Source: Falciphora oryzae
Lineage: Eukaryota > Ascomycota > Sordariomycetes > Magnaporthales > Magnaporthaceae
Assembly: GCA_000733355.1 (NCBI GenBank)
Contig: JNVV01000030.1
Coordinates: 393,391 to 457,390, forward strand
Direction: 5' to 3'
Length of the DNA stretch: 64,000 nucleotides
Shown here: positions 58,608 through 64,000 of the stretch, one piece after another
Position numbering within the stretch: position 1 is the first letter of the stretch
How the letters are laid out: each line of letters begins with the position of its first letter
Notes under the pieces: model-generated
The model's input: the letters and a program-made list of their open reading frames with translations, nothing else
Told to the model about the DNA's origin: nothing
The model's database searches: none
Position numbers and translations under genes: made by a program

Positions 58608-60242
58608 TGTTGATCCTGCTTTCTGTCTCGAGCTATCCGAGGGAGATGTGGGCACGGGAAGATGCCCGTGGGGAACGAAAGATTGGACGAGTGCGCGCAC
58701 TTTCTGCCGCTTCTTGTATGTTCCCTTCTTGGTCGTTCATTTCCTCGCTTGTTTCCTCCTCCTATGTTCTATCACCGATGTGCTCGGACGTATCGGAGAC
58801 CAGAGCTGAACCTCCGCCGCTTTCCCCCTTGCTTGAGGCCACCAACTTTCGTTATCCGGCCAATCGCTGGAGCGTGCTGCGGCGGCCTTGTGACTTTTAG
58901 GTCCATGCCTCCCTGTCCTTGACGACGTCTCTCATGCCAACAGCGCGGTTCCGCATGATGTGCCATGTCTCTTGAGCCCTCCCCTCTTCTGACCAGTCTT
59001 TCCTCGCCGTCGTCGAGGGCCTTGTCGATCTACAGCCGAAAACTCCAACGACTGACGAGATGGCGGTGTTCGGTGTCCCCTGAGGAGGAGCAAGATTCCG
59101 CAGCCGCCTGTTGTTCAAGTCCCCCGCCCCTCAACCTCGCTCACGTGTCTCTCAGCCGCCGCGTATAGTTTCCCGTCCAGTTGTGAGGCTGCCCTGCGTT
59201 GGCTGACAACTGGATCGAACCACGAGAAACAAAACCTAACCCCTGAGCCTGGAGGTATGCATGGCGGCGCCCGAGCCCGCTGAGCCACGTTTTCGTTCGA
59301 CACGCCATGTGGCGCACCGGTAGCGCCGTCAATCCGCCCGGGAGGGTGTACCGTCGGGAACGAACGGGTAGCGGCGGACCGGAGACGGCATCGTGCGTTG
59401 GGCCGAGTGACCAGGGGCAGGAGATGGCGATGTGCTCGTTTGAAGAGCGGCTGCGAACCTCGATTGGACCTGCACCCAGCAAGTCTACGGTCCCAACCTT
59501 CTAGCTCATGTGGACCTAGGCGTATCGTTGCATAGCTTCTTATCTCGTGCGTGCCTCTGCGCGTCGACAGCTTTTGATCAATAGAGCTAAGCGACTTTGG
59601 AAAAGCCGCGCGGATCTCGGCAAGGGTGGATTTGGTGCCATTTCTCATGACGTATTTGGGCCAAGTGAGATCGTTTGCGATAAACAGATGGATCCAACGC
59701 CTCGCGTCAGCGGGCTGCGATTCGGCCACGGTACCAGGAGGGAAATTGGGGCTCGCAAGACGAAAAGCGAGAGACCGAGCTTTGGGGGTCACCCCGTGTT
59801 TGCTGTCCAGCTCCGCCCCGCCGAGGACCATCAGCGGTCTGCCTGGTGGCGACGCGATTCGCCCAGACGCGGTCTGTCCCGAGCTCGGACTCATTGATAG
59901 GGCTGCATGTGGCTCTTGTGGTCGAGGCACCAGCATATGGACACCAACGATCGGCATCAACTTGCAGAGCCCTCTGGGGGCTTGCTGGTGCCTGGAGAGG
60001 GCCCCTGTCAAGCCCTTGGCTGCGAGGTTAGATGCGACCCCCAACCTAGGTTAGGTCGGAAAGAAAGTCCGACAATTTCGGATTATCATCAGAACGGAGG
60101 CAGGGGGAATGATTTCCTTATTTATACAGCAACGACGCTCGCCCCAATAACCACTTGGGGATTGCCTCACTTAAACATCTTGTTCGGTCACCTCGTCCCA
60201 ACCTAATTTTTGCTGAAATATCCCTCGGCCTCTACCCATTTA
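58608..60242. other. Intergenic region with no supported gene
   Basis: ORFs of up to 309 codons occur on both strands, but they overlap each other and lack motifs. On the minus strand, TGGCTCAGCGGG (59277-59288) and GGTTCGATCC (59213-59222) match the A and B boxes of RNA polymerase III promoters, 54 nt apart, but no tRNA acceptor stem can be formed. This could be a tRNA-derived relic. Confidence 0.4.
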
Positions 60243-60668
60243 GGGGCTGTTCAATACTATGCGGTTTTTGGTTTTTTGACCCCCCTTGTGGTTTTTTGCC
60301 TTGATTTAAGCTTAATTCTCGACGTGGGGACAACGCCCGGGGTCCGTTCATGTATATTTGGGCCTGGTTGTCGGTGGATTCCCATCCAGGGGCGACACGA
60401 AACGTCCATCTGTCGCAAAGGAGCGGGCCACCACGGGGGATGGTAGCAAACCCTGGTATTAGTTGTTAAAAACCTTTGCTATTTTCGGCCCGTTGCGCGG
60501 CGCGTACCGATTAAAAGCGATAAAAAAAAATTTTATTAGATAGAGTAAAAAAGGCGAATTGAACGGTTTATTTTTTATATTAAATGGATAAAAATTGCGG
60601 TTAAAATAAACGAATTAATTTGGTGCACCTTACCGGATGCGACCCGCGGGTATCAGCGGGTAAGGGCT

Positions 60669-60986
60669 TGTCACGGCATGGAGGGGGTCTCCCAGGCGCA
60701 CGGGCCTGGCAGCCGATTAGATAAGCCCCTCCCAAGCAGTGCACGGCACGCGCCCAGGCCTCCGGCCTCGATTTCTCCCAATACATCTCTCTTTTGGCCA
60801 CCTTTTGCAGCCGCCCCAGCCGCCGTGACAGGGCTAGAGAAAATGGCGGCAAAGGAGATTTGTATTTAGAAGGAAGCCAGGCCGGAGGCCTGGGGCCTGG
60901 AGAAAATCTCTATCTACTGTGGCCTGGAGGCCCGTGCTGAGGCCTGGGCACGTGACGGGCCCGAGGGGCCCCTTCGTGCCGTGACA
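60669..60986. repeat. LTR-like or TIR-like block inside the Harbinger-like element
   Basis: It begins TGTCACGGCATGGAGGGG and ends CCCCTTCGTGCCGTGACA, giving near-inverted ends of about 18 bp. It contains GGCACGTGACGGGCCCGAGG, similar to GGCACGTGACGGGGCCCAAGG in the gypsy B LTR. No clean target duplication was found (GGGCT against GCGGG), so the nature and limits are uncertain. Confidence 0.4.
60831..60950 (+). repeat. Copy 1 of about 118-bp dispersed repeat
   Basis: It is closely similar to the reverse complement of 63831-63948. It runs from GGGCTAGAGAAAATGGCGGC through AATCTCTATCTACTGTGGCC to GAGGCCTGGGCA. It lies within the LTR-like block. Confidence 0.8.
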
Positions 60987-61277
60987 GCGGGCCGGCCAGC
61001 TTTGTCCCTCCTAGACCTTCCCAGACCCTCCCTGATTGAAGGCCACAAGTGGCTTACAGGGCCTCCATCCAGGCGACTCGTTGGCCTGGTCAAAATGGTA
61101 CTTCTGGCGGGGCAAAAGCTATATTTACTAGGCGTTTTACCGGGATTTGGGCCGGGGGGTCTCGGATCCACCAGCGGTTTTTCAAGCGGTTGGCAAAAAT
61201 AGTATGGAAAAAACCAAAAACCACGATAGTATTGAACAGCCCCTTAATTCCCTAATCAACTCCATCCAATCCTCATC

Positions 61278-62130
61278 ATGAGGCCCAACAGCTCCCTCCT
61301 TACCCCCACCCTCCTGGCCGCCATGGCCCAAACAACCTCGTGCCAAGCCGTCACGACGGGGGCCACGAAGGTCTGGATGCCCATGGACAAGCCACACAAC
61401 AGCATCGCGACTGATAAACCCATTTTTGCGAGTGCTACGGTCATGGGCAGCTCGTTTGCACCAACGGGGACCACGAAGCTCGTCGTGGACCTTGGCCCGA
61501 GTATTACCAGGGCCGACTGGCTGCTCAGCATGTCCCTGACCTACATCAGCACCGCGGTCTTGAGCATCAACTGGAGCGGAGGGGAAAACACCAGGACAAT
61601 GTCCGGGACCAGCGGGACCAATGAGGGGACTGCGGTAACCACGTAAGTGCTGTCCCGCCACTATTTGTGGAGGACACTCTTAGTTCCCACCTGGCGACCA
61701 ACATCCCCTTGGATGCTCGAAACATCAATCGCAACAAACTGACAAACTAAAACGCAGATTCGCCGCGGCAGAGTGCACATCAACCTTGGGCGCAACAACC
61801 GCGTCCTGCACGGGCTTGTACGGCGAGAGCGGCGTCTCCTGGCTGTTCAAGACGGACAAGCCAGAAGAGACACTGTCTCTGCGGTCGTACAAAAGCCAGA
61901 CTGCGTACCCGACGAATCCTACCATCCAGGCACTGCCCATCACTATCCTTGCCACCCAGGCCGGGTCGCAGTCGGGCCCATCGACGCCCGAGACCACCTC
62001 GCAATCGACGGCGTCGACGGCCAGAACTACCTCGTCATCAACCGGTGCTGCCGCCCCGAGGCAGACCGGGGCCGAGCACATACTCGCTGCGGGTGCCTTG
62101 GCGGTTGGCGCGGCGGTGCTGATAGTATAA
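61278..62130 (+). CDS. Predicted secreted or GPI/membrane-anchored protein, 245 aa
   Basis: Exons 61278-61642 and 61758-62130 join through a 115-nt GT-AG intron (GTAAGT...CGCAG) into 246 codons including stop. The N-terminus MRPNSSLLTPTLLAAMAQTTSC is a plausible signal peptide. A Thr/Ser-rich body with few Cys follows (AECTSTLGATTASCTGLYG). A Ser/Thr-rich stalk (STPETTSQSTASTARTTSSSTG) leads to a hydrophobic end LAAGALAVGAAVLIV, as in fungal GPI-anchored or single-pass cell-wall proteins. No catalytic domain is recognised. It starts 32 bp after the Harbinger-like element, so its promoter lies partly inside that element. Confidence 0.72.
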
Positions 62131-62367
62131 TTAGGATTTGTGATCGAGGGAGATATCCTGGTGGTCGCCGAGGGTTTGATGATACGGTTATGGAGGTGGA
62201 CCATGTTTCTAATATTTTATCGAATCAAGTATCCTCAGCTATGGTGGGAAAGCGACTGAAACCGTAGCCATACAATCCTCATAAATCCACACCAATAACT
62301 TGTCGCAAACTCAAACCATACGGATCGATGTCTCGGCCTCCACCTCACCCACAGAGACTTCCTGCTG

Positions 62368-63060
62368 CTAGTGATATCCATTAATTATGTCGTCAAGTTC
62401 GGTTCCTTCGTTCCTTTGTGTTAAGGAAGGCGTTCCCAGCCGGCGATATTTGGGCAGTTCAGACCAAATCTTCTCCTTAACAGGATAATCTACGCTTTTG
62501 CCGGCTACAGGACAGATAATCGACCCTCTCTGCTCGTAAATCTCGGAGTAAACCCTGAGGAGCCACATAGGACAGGGGTTGCTGTTTCCATCGAGGCTGG
62601 CCTTGATGTCCTTGAAGTTGCTGATCGTGTCTGGGCAGAGCTGAAGCAACGGACAGGTGAGGAGCTGGCCTGCCAGCAGCCCATCGTAGTCGCTCTCTGT
62701 TTCTGGCCAGAGCTCAAGAGACGGATCCTCCTCTGCGGAGAAGGGGTCGTCTTCGTCATCTCGGATAGATGCAACAACCCCCCGAGAGACCAAGGTGCTG
62801 ACTCTTGAGCAGCTTGGCTGTTAGGACGATAAACCCGGAGTTGACCATGCCGAACGGTGCACGTGGGTCGCGTAGCACAACACCATGGTCTTTCAACCAG
62901 ATTGATGCACCGCTGGGGCAGTCGTCCTAGGACTCTTTCTCCTGGATGGTCTCCCCCCCCCCACCTGCCAAGCAACACTCCAGGTACCAGAGCATCTCTT
63001 TGGCAGCCCAGCCAGCTGCCGACGCTTTGCAGCAGCCTACCCGAGCCGTCCTAGGCCCAC
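62368..63060 (-). pseudogene. Hypothetical gene remnant, minus strand
   Basis: The segment from 62793 to 62368 is open for 141 codons and looks like real protein: acidic N-part DDEDDPFSAEEDPSLELWP, then CPMWLLRVYSEIYEQRG and WSELPKYRRLG. It starts with TTG rather than ATG. Further upstream, another frame reads GASIWLKDHGVVLRDPRAPFGMVNSGFIVL (about 62910-62830) and seems to belong with it after a shift near 62800, with one stop near 62930. No family is recognised. It may be a decayed member of a lineage-specific family. Confidence 0.4.
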
Positions 63061-63164
63061 TCCTGCCTCATCGTGCGTGATTAACTAAAAGCCTTCCGTA
63101 AACGACTACGCCTCGTGATCGAGGCTGATGTCGGCCTCGGGAGGACCTTGAACCTCCTCATCTC

Positions 63165-63734
63165 TCAGCCCCGCATAGTCGTTCCTAATCTCTCGGAGAC
63201 CTTCTTGACCAAAATCTCCGGTGAAGTGGGCCATAGGTCAGAGCTCGACGTCCGCAAGCCGGTCGACAAGATCCTGCCCCAGATTATCACCCCATTCCTC
63301 GGCGCTTGGTCATCTAGCCAAATAACCTTACGGTCCCGTGCCATTCTCCGTTTACAAAGTCGCAACGGCGGGACGGCTCTGGCCAGATGGTTATGACTGG
63401 AATCTGGACAGGTTGGCCGGATTTGATTTTGTGGCGAACCGGTTCGCAGATGTTTGATCCCGTCGGCAGATATACACCACGCTGGATTCCGTAACCAATG
63501 GTAGCTGAGAAGCTCGTAAACCCTTTTCACGTTGGGGAATGCGGCGAGGAACGACTGGATGAAGCAAGTGGTATCAAAGGAGCGCCCATGCGCGTTTCTG
63601 ATCTGGCCATCGTCATTCAGGACGGTGCCTTGGAGGGCGAGAAGTTCGACGCGCCTGGAGAAGCGGGTGATCGTATTGTTTTCTAAAAAGTGGGCTGGAG
63701 GGTTTCCGGGAAACCGGTCGGGGAAGATGGAATG
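63165..63734 (-). pseudogene. Hypothetical protein segment, minus strand
   Basis: One frame of 189 codons lies after a stop at 63735. It includes FPDRFPGNPPAHFLENNTI, RFSRRVELLALQGTVLND, FIQSFLAAFPNVKRVYELL (about 63590-63520), then less convincing sequence to the stop at 63165. A second frame around 63480-63310 (KIKSGQPVQIPVITIWPEP, CDFVNGEWHG) also looks coding, so a shift near 63490 is likely. No family is recognised. It could be the 5' part of the same decayed gene as 62368-63060. Confidence 0.35.
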
Positions 63735-63830
63735 TCACGGCTGGCTGATGCCGTAGCAAGAGACCGCGACGATGTCTTTGGATTTGCCGAATAACCCTTG
63801 TTCATGTGGAAGTGCTGCCCGTTGGGAAGG

Positions 63831-63948
63831 TGCCCAGGCCTCCGCACGGGCCTCCAGGCCACAGTAGATAGAGATTTTCTCCAGGCCCCAGCCTCCGGCC
63901 TGGCTTCCTTCCGAATACAATCTTCTTTGCCGCCATTTTCTCTAGCCC
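63831..63948 (-). repeat. Copy 2 of about 118-bp dispersed repeat (inverted)
   Basis: This is the reverse complement of 60831-60950 with a few substitutions and 1-nt indels. The flanks differ, so this is a mobile or recombining unit, not part of a larger duplication. Confidence 0.8.
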
Positions 63949-64000
63949 TACCCGCTGTGACAGTGGCTACTAGCAGCGTGCCGGAAGGGGAGGCCCCCAA

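Larger units (their letters stand above)
60240..61246. mobile_element. PIF/Harbinger-like TIR element (1001 bp), non-autonomous
   Basis: The element spans 60243-61243. Its inverted ends begin GGGGCTGTTCAATACTAT and continue with GTGGTTTTTGGTTTTTT-type sequence. TTA lies on both sides (60240-60242, 61244-61246), the 3-bp TWA target of PIF/Harbinger elements. No transposase is encoded. The flanking parts (60470-60610) are AT-rich and look mutated, while the centre (60660-61100) is GC-rich, suggesting a later insertion inside it. Confidence 0.72.

Noticed and set aside
59115..60044. Minus-strand ORF of 309 codons as a gene
   Set aside because: No domain, overlapping ORFs on the other strand, and composition of translated non-coding DNA. 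Length is explained by high GC content.

Overview
The window reads as nuclear DNA of a filamentous ascomycete (Pezizomycotina, probably Sordariomycete-like). The grounds are short GT-AG introns of 60 to 115 nt in GC-rich genes, Zn2Cys6/AflR-type regulators, a fungal flavin-dependent halogenase, Fot/pogo DNA transposons, and a transposon block damaged by transition mutations in the manner of repeat-induced point mutation (RIP). No species call is justified.

Region 1 (1-41.3 kb) is a gene-free transposon nest. At the left edge lie the probable 5' end of an LTR element and a minus-strand Ty3/gypsy relic (A, about 2.04-7.2 kb). Next comes a Ty1/copia relic (7.54-40.2 kb) split by three insertions. 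The first is a Ty3/gypsy element B (8824-32893, 275-bp LTRs, AAAAA target duplication). The other two are Fot/pogo-like transposons of 1861 bp each (34327-36187 plus strand, 37828-39688 minus strand). Element B is itself interrupted by two full-length copies of a second gypsy family, C (11472-18458 plus; 19777-27578 minus; 295-bp LTRs; duplications CTTAA and TAAAG), and by a solo C LTR (28272-28566, CTCGC). Copy C2 contains a 41-N gap flanked by a 607-bp exact duplication, most likely an assembly artefact.

Region 2 (41.3-51.3 kb) is GC-rich. It holds a decayed SNF2-like helicase gene (42.85-49.19 kb) preceded by degenerate repeats, and interrupted by a 603-bp terminal-inverted-repeat element with an 8-bp target duplication. 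After it comes a 5'-truncated Tad/I-type LINE flanked by a 15-bp target duplication.

Region 3 (51.8-58.6 kb) looks like the edge or remnant of a secondary-metabolite cluster. It has a four-exon FAD-dependent halogenase (588 aa), an AflR-like protein with no visible zinc cluster, a complete Zn2Cys6-AflR-type regulator, and a short-chain dehydrogenase with a frame break. No polyketide synthase or other backbone gene is present, so any product is unknown.

Region 4 (58.6-64 kb) contains a PIF/Harbinger-like 1-kb element, a predicted secreted or anchored protein gene with one intron, degraded hypothetical genes on the minus strand, and an inverted pair of about 118-bp repeats.
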